From positions 62,001 through 126,000 of the forward strand of contig JASPKZ010003441.1 in the NCBI GenBank assembly GCA_030220185.1: DNA of 64,000 bases. The letters are read 5' to 3'. Numbering within the stretch: position 1 is the first letter of the stretch; every line of letters begins with the position of its first letter. Positions 30,628-42,465 of the stretch are shown here, piece by piece. Both the position numbers and the translations under genes were made by a program. The DNA comes from Diploptera punctata. Its lineage: Eukaryota > Arthropoda > Insecta > Blattodea > Blaberidae. The notes beneath the pieces were generated by a model. It made no database searches, was not told the DNA's origin, and was given only the letters and a program-made list of their open reading frames with translations.

Positions 30628-32510
30628 TCATCATCATCATCATAGTACATTCACGAATTTAGGCCATTTGTTGACCTGTTTCGGCCTCAAGAAAAACACC
30701 ATCCAGAAGTCTTTTGAGTGGACGTCCTGGTCTTCTTCTTCCTGCAGGTTGATATCTTAACATTTGTTTGGGTACTCTGTGATCTTCCATTCGATGAACA
30801 TGTTGCATCCATCTTGACTTATAATCAGAAATTTTGTTTTCTAAAGGTTCCATGTGTAATTCTTCTAAGATGTCTTCATTTTTTTTTGTGATCTAGTAGT
30901 GTGTATCCTGCAGTCCTCCGAAGATATCTCATTTCAGCAGATCTAAGCCTCTGTATATCCTTCTGTTTCAACGTCCATACTTCGCTACCATACAAAAGAG
31001 TTGAAAGAGCCAATGTTTTATACACTTTCAGTCTTGAATGCTTTTGGACTAACTGTGGCTTGAAGATAGAATTTATTAACCCTAAAATTCTTAAAAATTT
31101 AGATATTTTTGCATTAACATCCTTTTCTTCTTCATATGAGATATTGCATCCTAGATATGTAAAATTATTCACCTGCTCCAAAATTTTATTGTCCAGTACA
31201 ATTTACTTCTGACAGGATCTACACCTTGAAATGCCATAATTTTTGTCTTTTCTGTAGATATCTTTAATCCATATTCTTCTGTAATTTTGTTAAGTTCATA
31301 CAGACCTTTCTGTAGATTATCTTCGGAATTTGCTATTATTATTTGGTCATCTGCAAACAATAGGGTGTTTAATTTTCTATTTTCTGATATTCTTATTCCA
31401 AATTTATATGTTTTGTTCCAGCAACATATTACTTCATTGATATAAATTGCAAAAAGTGTTGGGAATAGGGGGCAGCCTTGTCTCACACCACGATTTATAA
31501 TTCCTTCTTCAGAAAATCTGTTATTTAATGTAATCTTTATGGTGTTGTCTTTGTAAATATTTTGTATGTTCTGCCGAAGTAAATTTGGTATATTTCTGTC
31601 TTCCAATATATTTAAGAGTTTTGATCTCTTGACTGTGTCGAATGCTTTTTCAAAATCTATGAAAGCAAAATGTGTTTCTAAGTTGAATTCTCTTCTTTTT
31701 TTCAAGCAATAGTTTAACAGAAAATGCTGAATCAATACAAGTTCGTCCTTTCCTAAATCCATTTTGACATTCCATAAGGAATTTTTCACTGAAACTTTCA
31801 ATTTTCCATTTAAATGTCTGCATAAATTTTGTAGCATGTGTTTAACAAACTGATTCCCCTATAGTTGTCCATTTTTCTCTTGTCTCCTTTCTTGAACAGG
31901 GGTATAACAATGCTTGTCTTCCATTCTTGTGGTATATCTGCATTTTTGAATACATTATTAAAGAAGGACAACAGTCTTTCATGGAACTGTTTGCCTGCAT
32001 ATTTTACAATTCAGAATTCAAGCCATCTGTGCCAGTTGCCTTCCCATTTTTTATTTCTTTAAACTATTGTTCAATTCTTCCAATGATATTATGGAATCTG
32101 TCTCATTATTATTTCGGAAAAATTGTATCTTCATAGCTATTGTCAGTCCAAAGGCTTTTATAATAATTGAAAAAATCTTCTTTTGTTACTCCGCAATTAA
32201 TTTTGGTAGATTCTTTAATATCTTTATTCAAATGTTTTAATATTTTGAAGGCATTAGGTTGGAGCTTATGCAAATCTGATTCTAAATGTGTAACAAAATT
32301 TAACCATGTTTTCCTGTCTCTTTCTTATTATCCCTCTTAACAATAGCTCTACAGCGTTTGAATTCTATTTCATTTTCTACTGTCTTTGTGTTCAAATATT
32401 TTTTATAAGCTGCATTTTTTTCTTCAATCAATTGTTTTATTTGATCATCCCAGATTTTTAGAGTTCTATTTCTTTTTTTAGTAATAATCTTATACTTTAA
32501 AATTCTTTTA
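30628..32510 (-). pseudogene. LINE-D RT and C-terminus, (ATG)n tail
   Basis: The most extensive RT copy here, minus strand. From about 32480 down: a linker (WDDQIKQLIEEKNAAYKKYL), the finger region (KNGKATGTDGLNSEL, GDKRKMDNYRGISLL), then the 31837-31169 frame with HFAFIDFEKAFDTVKR, GVRQGCPLFPTLFAIYINEV and TLLFADDQIIIANSEDNLQ (catalytic FADD). The C-terminal frames are 31181-30876 (NFTYLGCNISYEEEKDVNAK, STLLYGSEVWTLKQKD) and 30853-30659 (WMQHVHRMEDHRVPKQML, GRRRPGRPLKRLLDGV). It ends in a (TGA)n tail at 30628-30643. EN is missing and about four frameshifts are present. Nearly identical to 53838-54617. Confidence 0.9.
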
Positions 32511-32779
32511 ATATTTAAATATAACTTAAATAAAGAAAAACATATAAATAATTAATTGTTGTTCATTGTTGAATAAAAATGTCTAAGTAACAATTAAAGA
32601 AATTGTATTACATAACAGTCTTTCTAAATAATGCTTTTAAAATTGTGTTTTAAGTCATTGTTGTCAGAAATATAAAGCTTTTTGTTATAACTGTAATAAC
32701 ACCTGCTTAACTTCATATTTTTAAATAAAAGTATACTAAATTCTGATTGGATGTTAAAACAATTAGCTTTTTGATTTAC

Positions 32780-34550
32780 TTACTTACTCACTGGCACTAT
32801 CGAACCCGTAGGTTCATGGCCGCACGGACATAAGCTCTCCATACATCCCTATCCTGAGCTAATGCTTTCCAATCATTCCCTGTATAATCTACTTCCCTCA
32901 AATCATAGTTAATGTTGTTCTCCCACCTCATTCTTGGCCTACCAACTGGGCGTTTTCCTTCTGGCTTTCCTACAAGAAGTTTCCATGCACGTCTTTCATT
33001 CCCCATACGCGCAACATGTCCTGCCCATCGCAGTCTGCGGGACTTAACTGTTCTTATTATATCTGGCTTCCTATAAAGACCATGTAGTTCATTGGTATTC
33101 CCTCTTTTTACTCTTTAGTAACTTGGTGGTTTCCCGTCTAACACTACCCAATTGCTCTAAATTTACCTCATTTGGCTCTTGTAACCATTTAATTTTTGCT
33201 AGCTTTCTTTTCTTTACAATGTCGGCACATTCCTCATCAAACCATTTCTTGTTTTGCCTCTTTTTTAAACAACCAATGCTTTCTGATGCTGACAATTTAA
33301 TAGTATCTCTTATAGCCTCCCATTCTTTATTTATATCAGTTTCTTCTTCGTTTGCCACATTGTCATCTGAAGATTCCAGTACTTCAAATCTATTAGCAAT
33401 TTGATTTGGTATTCTTGCCGCATTTCATCATTTTTCAAGTTTTTTAATTCATATTTTACAGAATCATCTTTAGCGTTTGTTCCTCTCATAAGCGATAGCC
33501 GTTGTCTGATTTTCACCCTGACCAGATGATGATCTGAATTGCAGTCTGTCCCTCTAACTGATCTAACATCAATGATGCTACTGTGCCAGCGTTTATCCAC
33601 TAATACATGATCAATCTGGTTCCGAGTTTCTCCATCTGGGGACGTCCAGGTGTATTTATGAATATCCTTATGCTGAAATGTTGTGCTCTTAACAATGAGA
33701 TTCTTTGATGTGGCAAATGTGACTAATCTAACCCCGTTGTCGTTACTATCTTCATGAAGACTGAATTTGCCTATTGTTGATTTGAATATATCTTCCTGCC
33801 CCACTTTTGCATTAAAATCTCCTAAGACAATTTTCATATGATATCGTGAAAGGCTATCAAATAAGCATTCTAATTCTTCATAGAACTCATCCTTGATCTT
33901 GTCATCTTTATCTTCTGTGGGGGCATGTACATTTACAATTATAAAATCATGTCGTTTACCCTTTAGAATTATGTATGATATCCTATCACTAACAAACTTA
34001 ATATCTCGGATAGCGGATAGGATCCTCCTTCTGACTAAAAAACCCGTTCCAAATGCAGGTCTTTCTGCACCCCCATAGTATAATGCAAAGCTTCCTGATT
34101 CCTGACTACCTTCTCCTGGCCACCTAACTTCCTGTAAAGCGACTATATCCAAGGGCGATTTATCCAATTCCCGCGTTAATATCTCTAGTGCCCCGCTATT
34201 GTATAAAGTCCTAACATTCCATGTTCCTAGGAACATGTCCCTGTGTTTGAGCCTTTGGCATGGGTTCCCTGAAGTAGTCCCCGCCCGGAGAACCGAATGG
34301 GGGACTATTTGACCTCCGGAAAATTTTACCCCAGTAGAACCCATGTCCGCATTTCTTGACGGTTGTATTTTTACGGTGAAAGATCGTCACTCTTTCGACC
34401 AAGGTACTTATTTCGTCTGGCTTATCACCTTCGACCAGTCCGGCATGGGTAACCCTATCGGCAGCAATGCTACCGCCGGCATAGCTCTCAGGATCATTTA
34501 AGCACACAAGCCACTCCACCACGACAAGGTAAAGATACCATGGTTAACAA
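32780..34550 (-). pseudogene. LINE-A/B copy with the RT domain deleted
   Basis: Minus strand, read from 34550 down: 5' end, EN domain (34344-33331), a linker (33358-33089: GCLKKRQNKKWFDEECADIV, ETTKLLKSKKREYQ), and then directly the C-terminus (about 33085-32797: LHGLYRKPDIIRT, RLRWAGHVARMGNERRAW, GKRPVGRPRMRWENNINYD, AAMNLRVR). The roughly 1.5 kb that should encode RT is absent; the join is near 33095. The 3' end carries a GAGTAAGTAAGTAA tail. This copy links the EN fragments called LINE-A to the C-termini called LINE-B. No clear target duplication was seen. Confidence 0.88.
33331..34344 (-). CDS. LINE-A apurinic-type endonuclease open frame (337 aa)
   Basis: This is the longest surviving EN frame. 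It would nick target DNA to prime reverse transcription in a complete element. Catalytic-domain landmarks are all present: N43 (GTWNVRT), E72 (LQEVRW), D176/N178 (VLGDFNAKVG), N243-D246 (RNQIDHVLV) and S270-D271-H272 (NSDHHLVRV). Length and motifs fit the exonuclease-endonuclease-phosphatase fold of CFDP2/RTE-type LINEs. The frame ends at the linker where a small frameshift moves to 33358-33089. Without RT it cannot mobilise itself; whether it is expressed is unknown. Confidence 0.85.
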   Translation of the reverse strand: MGSTGVKFSGGQIVPHSVLRAGTTSGNPCQRLKHRDMFLGTWNVRTLYNSGALEILTRELDKSPLDIVALQEVRWPGEGSQESGSFALYYGGAERPAFGTGFLVRRRILSAIRDIKFVSDRISYIILKGKRHDFIIVNVHAPTEDKDDKIKDEFYEELECLFDSLSRYHMKIVLGDFNAKVGQEDIFKSTIGKFSLHEDSNDNGVRLVTFATSKNLIVKSTTFQHKDIHKYTWTSPDGETRNQIDHVLVDKRWHSSIIDVRSVRGTDCNSDHHLVRVKIRQRLSLMRGTNAKDDSVKYELKNLKNDEMRQEYQIKLLIDLKYWNLQMTMWQTKKKLI

Positions 34551-35920
34551 ATCAAATTTAAACAATATATTAACCAATAGAATTTAAAATATAACATCAT
34601 GTGATGTAATAATGTTCTTTAATTCTATTAAAGAATTACATAGTCATTCAGCATACAACTTTCATCAAGGATAGAAGCAATAACAGTTCTCCTGATAAAA
34701 TGTGATATTTAATACAAGAAGGATAGTTGATTCAAGAAAAGAAAAGAATTTATTTTAATTGACAGTGAAGAATAATACCACTTAAATTTACTTAATCTAC
34801 TGGGAACCTACAAGATGAATACATTTATAACTATTTCTACAAGAATCAGTTATTAGTGATTTTTAAAGTGTTTTCCTATCCTGTGTACCAACTTTCGACC
34901 TTGAGAAGAGAATCTGGCTCTACCGAAAATTAAACCCAACCCGAACCAGTAATTCTTTTTGGGACACCAATCCTTCAAAATGTTACTACAACATCGGGCA
35001 TGAAGAGAGTTAGCTGCTTCAAGATGTCACCACAACATGTGAAAAGGAATTATTTCTTCAGAATTAAAAAAAATTATAAATTCAAATAGAATGGTCCCAA
35101 AATTGACTTTTTAATAATGATATTAGCAGATAAAATCTCCAATTATTCTCTCTATTTCATATTTATGTTCACTATTTTTAATTGTATAATAAGTGTGCCA
35201 ATATAATTGAATTTTTCAACAATTTGAAAATTACGTGTTTCGAACCTCAAAAACATCGCAAATAACTTATCAAATGTTTATAATAGCAATATTTTTTTAT
35301 CTGACGGAGTTAAGGCCGTAAGGTCTTCTCTTCCACTTAAGCAGTATTAAAATTATTTAGATGTCAACAATTATGAATTATGTACATTTAAATTAGTTTT
35401 CATAATGTGCCTTCAGAATATACAGATGATAAAAGTACAATATATTAAAATAATAATAATAATAAAGTTACAACTTGATTAAATTATTGGATTGATATAA
35501 TGAAAGTGCAAAATATAAAATAATAGTAATAAATTAATATCTAAAACTTTGTTATTATTGCCTAAGGAAATATCCAATGAGCTCGTTTTTGAACAGTGTT
35601 TGTGTCTGCAGTCCTTGACGATTTCTAATTTTCATGATTTTTAACAGGCAGTTTTGTGTTCTGCATGATTTCTTAATAATGTATTTGTATGTCTCTTATG
35701 TTTGATATTACGTACCCTGTTATTTTAGCCGTGTGAGTGCACAGTTCAAATATATAACAGTTCGATTCTATTTACAAATGTTTGTGTGTCTGCTCTATAA
35801 TGTTATGACTTGCAATGCGGTTGAAACTGTTCTTTCTTTTGTTTACAGGAAAGAATTTGTACAACAACGAGCATGTAGCCATCAAAATGGTGAGTTGAGT
35901 AGCATTTAACATATTATAAA
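34551..35920. other. Unassigned AT-rich stretch
   Basis: No coding trace, tRNA-like box or terminal repeat recognised over about 1.4 kb. This is one of the longest quiet segments. Confidence 0.45.
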
Positions 35921-35921
35921 A

Positions 35922-36066
35922 ATGGGTACCAGACGCTTGTTCTGGGGGTAAATGCGGCCGTCACATGAAGTGCCGATTGTATAGAAAAATGGGAGCCTTA
36001 ACCTCCTACTACCCCAAGGATGTCACGAGGCCTGTAGTGGATCACTTTACTTTAAAAATATTGTAA
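35922..36066 (+). repeat. SINE S7, 3' part
   Basis: GTACCAGACGCTTGTTCTGG, GTGCCGATTGTATAG, CCTTAACCTCCTACTACCCC and GGATCACTTTACTTTA match the complement of 43368-43530. Confidence 0.8.
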
Positions 36067-36127
36067 TAGAGCGATTCCATTAATATGTCACACCGAGGTG
36101 AAAATCTTGAAATTGGCGCAGGAATAA

Positions 36128-36485
36128 TTCACGTAATATCTTCTTCTTCTTCTTCCTTCCAAGTATTAGGCCAAGGCCTGTTACGATCCTATAGAAAATT
36201 GACCCTTCTGGAAAATTCTCGTATAAGACTTGAAAGCATAATAATAGTCCCTTCGATTGGTTGCTGGCCAAAGGAAGGCAAGACCAGTGATGGGGCTGCC
36301 ATCTTATAGCCTCTGGTCAGGCTTTTCTGGAGAAGAAAAGAAAATAAAGGAAAGAAGAAATACAAGAAAGGAAAGACTCCCTAGCACTCGGATGCCCTAA
36401 TAGCGTCGGGGTCGAAAAAACAAGAGTTAACCGAGAGAGGTTAGATAGTAAAGTTAAAAGAGTGCAAAACACAAGTAAGTGGAAC
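36128..36485 (-). repeat. Interspersed repeat R10, copy 1
   Basis: About 355 bp nearly identical to 45150-45503: TAGGCCAAGGCCTGTTACGA, AGACTTGAAAGCATAATAAT, ATTGGTTGCTGGCCAAAGGA, GCACTCGGATGCCCTAATAG and GTGCAAAACACAAGTAAGTG. A TTCTTCTTCTTCTTCC run at the low end is a (GAA)n tail if the element is read on the minus strand, which is why I give it that strand. No tRNA-like head was found. Confidence 0.82.
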
Positions 36486-36527
36486 CTTGTGGTCGCCATC
36501 CACATATCCCCTAGATGAGGACCCCTG

Positions 36528-36531
<4 letters not shown>

Positions 36532-36560
<29 letters not shown>

Positions 36561-36654
36561 CTAGGACTTTATTAGACAAAAGTAAGATATTTACAATATT
36601 ATTTACAAATATTGGTCGCACGGGCAGTAAGCCGTACGTGCTTTTGACAGTCCG

Positions 36655-36692
<38 letters not shown>
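36532..36692. repeat. Two (TA)n microsatellites
   Basis: AT runs at about 36533-36560 and 36655-36690 flanking 95 bp of ordinary sequence. Confidence 0.92.
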
Positions 36693-38335
36693 ATAACATT
36701 TTCTGATTCTATAAGATAATGTTTCAGATGTATATTATTTTAACCTAATATTAGTGTACAACTTGTCATATTCCAAACCTATAAAAACACTTAAGATTTT
36801 ACGAATGTGTTGTTTAACGATTTGGTCGTATTAATTCCTTTTACTTCACAAACACATTTGTTGAACCATACGTTCGTCCTTCTTAGATCGTAAATGTAAT
36901 AATATTAATTGCATTCTAATGTTCTAAATACCTTAAATGTGCCCTATAATTAACTTAAGTTATGGTCAGCCAGTCACGGAAAAAAGTATAAAAATTACTG
37001 TACACAACACAATAATTTATTGATTAAAATATCATCTTGGATTCTACGTTATCTGTACACAACTAACAAAAACATATCGATGACATTTGCTTGTAAAGTA
37101 ATTATTTTTCCCGCTAGAGTCCCGTGACTGACTGACTTTTTGTTCCCATTTATACTGCTAATACGCATGGCGCAGTCAGTTGCTTACTGCACTCCGCTGA
37201 AGATTAACATAAACGTGGTTTATGAAATCTGGTAGACTTTTCGGCCCAGCTGTTCCATAAAATAATTTCTGGCTCTTTTTCTGTGTCAATTTGATCTAAA
37301 AGGCAGTCAAATGAATAATTTAAATATGCTCGGGAAAACGTTACAATAAATGAATGTTGATTTCTTAGACAATTATACCTGCCAAGAACAAAATGAGATC
37401 CAGGCAGTTAATTGGAGCAATAAGCAGATCTCAATATCAAATGTTGCCTGGTTTAGATGGAAGGCGACAGACAAGTTAAGAAGAAATACTTTGATGTAGA
37501 CTCTAGAGTCAAGTTATGTGACATATGAAACCTGTGCGATAGATGTTTGCTTAAGAAAAAAGTTTTCCGAACTATAAGGGCTTGTTCCAAAACTTGAAGT
37601 GATAAAAATATTTTCAGTTGAAACAGCGCGTACTTTAAATAGAAATAGGCCTATACATATAGCAATGTGACACTGCTTACTTGCATATTTGGATGGATTT
37701 AATATAAAATTAAACTTCTTTGATTCGTACCTTTGGAAGGCGGCTGTAGATGCGATTGGCGGCCAAGTAAAGAGGATGGCACGGTTGTATGGAAAAATTG
37801 GGAAAGAAGATACAAAATGGTGCAGGATTCTGAAATGTCGTTTGCTGTAAAAAAACAACTAAATACAGTCCAATTCTTATAACTGCCGCTGTCTTAGTCG
37901 CGTGGCGGGAGGGAACATTGCCAGTGGGGGGAGAAAACTAGTAGCCAAGCAAAAAAATGTTCTTATAGATAATAATAATAATAATAATACAATAAATTGT
38001 TTTAAAAACAGCGTTATACTATAATGAACACTTTAAACTTACTAGACAACAAAAATATTCACCAACACAGAACTAGTAAATAAGAAAACTTGTAAACTGC
38101 GGATAGTTGTTATAAATAGTACCCGTAATTCACCTTCCCGTTTTACGGCACCAAACACCATAGACCCCCTCAAAAGCGGCTAAAGAAGCCAGAACTGTAA
38201 CTGTCCAGGAAGGGTCACAAAATGATGTAGAAAAAAATACATTTCTAGAAATACAATTTGAACATTTTGCAGCTATCACGGAAACTCATTGAGTTCACAA
38301 TATGAAACTATTGGACCTGTATGCTCTAGGATATG
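36693..38335. other. Unassigned stretch
   Basis: No element recognised. A 114-codon minus-strand frame (37858-37514) has no domain or codon pattern I trust. A small ATA/ATAAT run lies at 37970-37990. Confidence 0.4.
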
Positions 38336-38339
38336 CACA

Positions 38340-38690
38340 AATATCAAACAGCGCAACAGCAGGTCTAAAAAGACGTTGGCCTACTAGTCGGCAGCTGATC
38401 TCACATCCAAATATATCAACCACAGACGTGGACAACAATCTAGCCAATATAGGGGTGACATGTGGTCACATGACGGTTACTCCAGCCGTTATGACTGATT
38501 TTTTCGACTCTAGCCGCTAAATATTGTGGCTGCCCAAATTCCTCACGATTATGGGTGGGCACCAGTCCCATTGTGGTCGAAATTGCATTTGAAAATGTCT
38601 TCTGTCATAGGGACTCAAACCAGTATTCTCTAGGCATCTTGCCTCAAACCGTTCAGTTACAGCATGGGACTTGATGTGTGACAGGATACT
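38340..38690 (-). repeat. SINE S6, near full length
   Basis: The minus-strand head has box A-like TAACTGAACGG and box B GGTTTGAGTCCC (complement of about 38608-38619). The body includes AATCAGTCATAACGGCTGGA, TGACCACATGTCACCCC and GTTGTCCACGTCTGTGGTTG. It matches S6 pieces at 16.6, 19.8 and 23.0 kb. Confidence 0.65.
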
Positions 38691-39067
38691 TTATTTTTAT
38701 TTATGGGAGTGAAATAATAAGTGCGTAAACGAATATGAAGCATCGATGTTATGAAGTGAGTCGCCAGGTCATTGTGATGTAGACTAATACGAGATTTATT
38801 TTAATATAGTTTAAAAATAGAATTCACTACGTCAGCAATTGGACAGCTTACTCATGTGATTTATAATCAATTATTTTGAAAGCACATGCACACTGATAAA
38901 TTAAAAATGTCCATACGTTCTGGAAGGCATATTGTGAATTCCATGTTAGTATTTTTTATTTCAATGTAAACGGCGATGCTTGAAAACAAATGAGAAACGA
39001 TAGGTACGATTCATCTGCTTCTTTTGTTTATCACTGCAACCAGATCATACTATTTATTGCCAAAGGA

Positions 39068-39520
39068 ACGCAATATTGTAAGAATGATCTCTAGTGGAGA
39101 AAAAATGAAACACATCAAAACTGTATATTAATTCATTTCTGATGTCGTATGATGTAAATATGACAATTGTATTTTTCTGGATTATTACCTGGGAAAAAAT
39201 ACATTTAAGAAAGTGCAAACAGTGGTTTCTTTTTTTGGTGGTATAATCAATTGCTACAAATCTTTTTATAAGCGCTATGTGTTGACATGTATGCACTATA
39301 TATGCAATATGGTAGCCGTATTTCTTATAGGCTCAGTCACTGCAAAATAATGGTCAGACCTGTTCAGAATATTAAAATGGAGGAGCTTTCTTTAATATGG
39401 TAATTATAACACTGATAAATATTTCGTGAAACACGACTCTGATTGGTTTTAAACAGAAATCATTGAAACGTGATTGGTCATTGACTCCCATTCGGGGCAT
39501 GAGTTAAATAGTCATGTTAA
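39068..39520 (+). repeat. Interspersed repeat R9, copy 2, with extra 260 bp
   Basis: The first block (about 39068-39106, TCTAGTGGAGAAAAAATGAA) and second block (about 39368-39520, GGAGGAGCTTTCTTTA, AAACACGACTCTGATTGG, TGATTGGTCATTGACTCCC) match R9 at 2235-2440 in reverse. The 39107-39367 segment is absent from that copy. Confidence 0.6.
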
Positions 39521-39739
39521 TTTGCATGATGAGTTGACTTTTGTGTCAGTCACACATATTTTTTTAGATAATAAATATCATCGTTTTTCTTCCGAAGGTG
39601 CAGTCTTAATCACACACTTCCCCTCTATTATATCATGTAGATACCCCAAATTTTAATCAACTGTATTATTTATGCAAGTACTTTGCTGCAAAAGTGTACT
39701 GTAAATGTCAGCCACACATGGAATTACTCAATACTCCAT

Positions 39740-40062
39740 CCATCCATCCATAGTAATTCTGCCCGAAGGCAGGTCCTTCACTGCAATCATAGCATTTTCA
39801 TGCTATGCTTGCAGCTTTACTAGGGAATTGTAGGTGTAGTTTCCCGTTGCTTTCCACACCGGTGAAGGATGATGTGATGATGATGATGATGACCATATGA
39901 TTTCGGGGACCGTTTGGGCCTTAAAGTTTTCCTGACATTTGTCTTACAGGTGAGGAAAAACCCCGATAAAAACCTCACGTAGAAAAACTGCCCCGACCGG
40001 GGATCGAACCCAGGCCCGCTGCGTGACAAGGCAGCACGCTACCTCGAGACCACAGTGGTGGA
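39740..40062 (-). repeat. SINE S1a, full length
   Basis: Minus strand with tail CCATCCATCCATCCATAG (as read on plus), full body and head ending at complement of ACCTCGAGACCACAGTGGTG. Box B is GGGTTCGATCCCC. No clear target duplication by eye. Confidence 0.9.
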
Positions 40063-40064
40063 CA

Positions 40065-40725
40065 GTAGTATAATGAAATTTGCTTTTGTGACAATTTGCT
40101 CTCATCTAATAGGTAAAGTGGATTCACTTTTAGGCTCCAGTATTACTATTGCTTGATTTGAAATGAAAACACAAGTTGGCTGTGTTTATTGTTGTATGTG
40201 TCCTGTGTTTATTGGATGTATTACTGATTTTATTTTAATGAACATTTCATACCCCGATTGTGTTGGAATTGGTCATGATAATCAAATCCCAATCCTTTTG
40301 CCGTGTCGAACAAGGAAAACCATAGCCAGGTTCGTCAGCATCGTAATTTGAACCAAGGACCTCCGGAATACCAGTCTCACGCTACTCAACGACTTGTTGC
40401 TATTCATCTAAGTATCCCCGTTCAAAATTGTAGTTTCTGTAAAGTGAAACGAATGTACCTTTATTCATAGTTAGATATATTGTAGTAGATTTCAGCATTA
40501 ATTATTTTTTTATCAATGTCCCCAGTTTGTTTTTATGTTGTTTCTGGTATTCTCTCCTGGCATTGGTGGAATTCTAACCCACTTCTTAAGTTGCACCTGG
40601 AATGCGGAGTTACGATACCCCGATGGTATGATAGGTGATGTATGATAACGAAGCACCCGGAGAGCCCTTAAACCAAAACTTAACAAAAATCCAGTGCATG
40701 GAGGCCACATGAATAATTCCCTTTA
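40065..40725. other. Unassigned stretch
   Basis: A weak tRNA-like pattern may lie near 40325-40395 on the minus strand; not firm. Confidence 0.3.
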
Positions 40726-40727
40726 AG

Positions 40728-40805
40728 AAAAAAAATCCTGTGATCTCACCGGGAATCTAACTCAGGACCCCATGAACTCTAATCAGAAGCTCTGACAAGT
40801 CGCCC
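40728..40805 (-). repeat. tRNA-like SINE head fragment
   Basis: The minus strand reads CAGAGCTTCTGATTAGAGTT and box B-like GAGTTAGATTCCC. It resembles the head at 12555-12680. Confidence 0.45.
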
Positions 40806-40884
40806 ATGAAGATGGTTGCAATAAAAAATTTAACATTAAAAAAATACTAAATTTAGAATATTATAACGGCGAAATCTTATAGAC

Positions 40885-41128
40885 TGCGTTGAGAAGGGCT
40901 GAGTGGCAGGAATGGGGATTGAAAGAGGGGTGTGCAAACTATAAAGCCAAAAGGAAAGTGTCCATTAGGTAGACCAAGAATGTTGGAGATTAACAATAAC
41001 CATGATTTGAGGGCGGTGAATTATACAGGAGACGATTTGAAAACATTCGCTCAGGATAGAGTTGTGGGGAGAGCTTGTGTCCTCTCGGCCATGAACCTCC
41101 GGGTTCGGTAGTGCCACTTAGTTAAAAG
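40885..41128 (+). pseudogene. LINE-B 3' end fragment
   Basis: Decayed plus-strand C-terminus: KPKGKCPLGRPRM, NNNHDLRAVNYTGDDLKTFA and LSAMNLRVR with its stop, then GTGCCACTTAGTTAAAAG as tail. About 240 bp survive. Confidence 0.75.
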
Positions 41129-41214
41129 ATTGTAGCGTTTTATAAACGCAATCTAACTAAAATGTTCTTACTACAGACATTAGATGGCCCTTAATGTAGT
41201 AGTAGTAATTTAAG

Positions 41215-41430
41215 GATTCCACCGTTTATAGACTATCGACACTATATGCCACCCTGCCTGTTGGTCGCGTTTAGCCCCCCTCCACATAACAAAATCAGGT
41301 ACTAAAAGAGGCTGTGTCGAATCCAGGGCCATGGTGTCCCCAGAAGGTTAAGATCAGATTAAAAATCCTGATCCCATCGGGTCACAAACTCTTGACATTC
41401 CGACCTGCATGTATTGCGTTAAACAGTGAC
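41215..41430 (-). repeat. SINE S7, decayed copy
   Basis: Follows the S7 order on the minus strand: AGTTTGTGACCCGATGGGAT, then GGATTTTTAATCTGATCTTA, then GGACACCATGGCCCTGGATT and TACCTGATTTTGT. Confidence 0.6.
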
Positions 41431-42465
41431 AATTTATTTATTTATTAGCATCTTCTATATGCTTCTCCAAAGACCTATTTTTCTAAATCCTAAGCTGTTC
41501 TCTTATTTCACAACTTGTATTTTAATACATTAGAATATTTTAAACACTAACGCAAAACTTGACTTTTTATAATTTTCCGCACGAATTTTTGTGATTTTAT
41601 CCCTATCCATCTTAATACTCGCTTTACGCCACATACACACTTTATTAGAGATTATATCTGTTTGAGGACCACGGAATAAAAAATCACTCTCTCTCCTCAC
41701 CTCCAAACACACATAGCTGGAGATAACAGTATCTTGTGTGACAAGAAAGTCATTAAAAATTAGTTTTACTTGTATCTTAAAAATCTAAGCTTTTCGCATT
41801 TAATCGTGAATTAAAAAGACAGCAATAATATATTTAAGTGAGTCATAATATATTTGAGTCAAAACATATCCGTCACACAAAACTGCAAATGACTCTTATC
41901 TTGTCGTAATGGGAAATCATTAGAATTTTTTTTCACATTGTATGTACCATTTTGCGTGTTATCGCGAAAAAAAAACTTAGTAACATACTGGAGTGAGTTA
42001 GATACATAAAATTACGATTTTTGTAGCATTTGGGCATAGTTCGTGTTTATCGCAATATTGTTGTATCTACTCGTTGTACGTTTTGTTTTATTCTTAATTT
42101 ACTGTACACGCTTTGTGTTGTATTTTGTTGCAGTTTGATTAAGGTACCGTTAAAACATTCTCACTAAACAAGCTTGTCTCTTTAAGATAATGCTATGTCA
42201 ATCATTTTGTTTTCCTGTTTGTGCGTGCTACATTTTATGAGCAATTGTTTAGTATTGAATTGTATTATATTTTATCTGGAATTTAAACAGTTTATTCCTT
42301 CAGTTTTGTTATCGATAATCATACATTACATTCTTATATTTAATGTTTTATCCAACTAAACCTTAACTAAATAATTCGTTTACATAATTCAGAAAGATAT
42401 GAGAACAGGCGAATGCAGAAAAAATATCATTACAGCAAACTACGAGTAGGTTATGATCTTTGTGA
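41431..42465. other. Unassigned AT-rich stretch
   Basis: No feature recognised over about 1 kb. Confidence 0.4.

Noticed and set aside
33123..34078. Plus-strand open frames opposite the LINE-A endonuclease
   Set aside because: Shadows of the minus-strand EN and linker frames, which carry the motifs.
32780..34550. Cellular craniofacial-development-protein-2 gene
   Set aside because: The EN frame sits inside a LINE with the family's C-terminus and tail, and two other broken copies lie in the window, so it is retrotransposon-derived.
37514..37858. 114-codon minus-strand frame
   Set aside because: No domain, repeat match, splice context or second copy; length is within chance in AT-rich DNA of this size.
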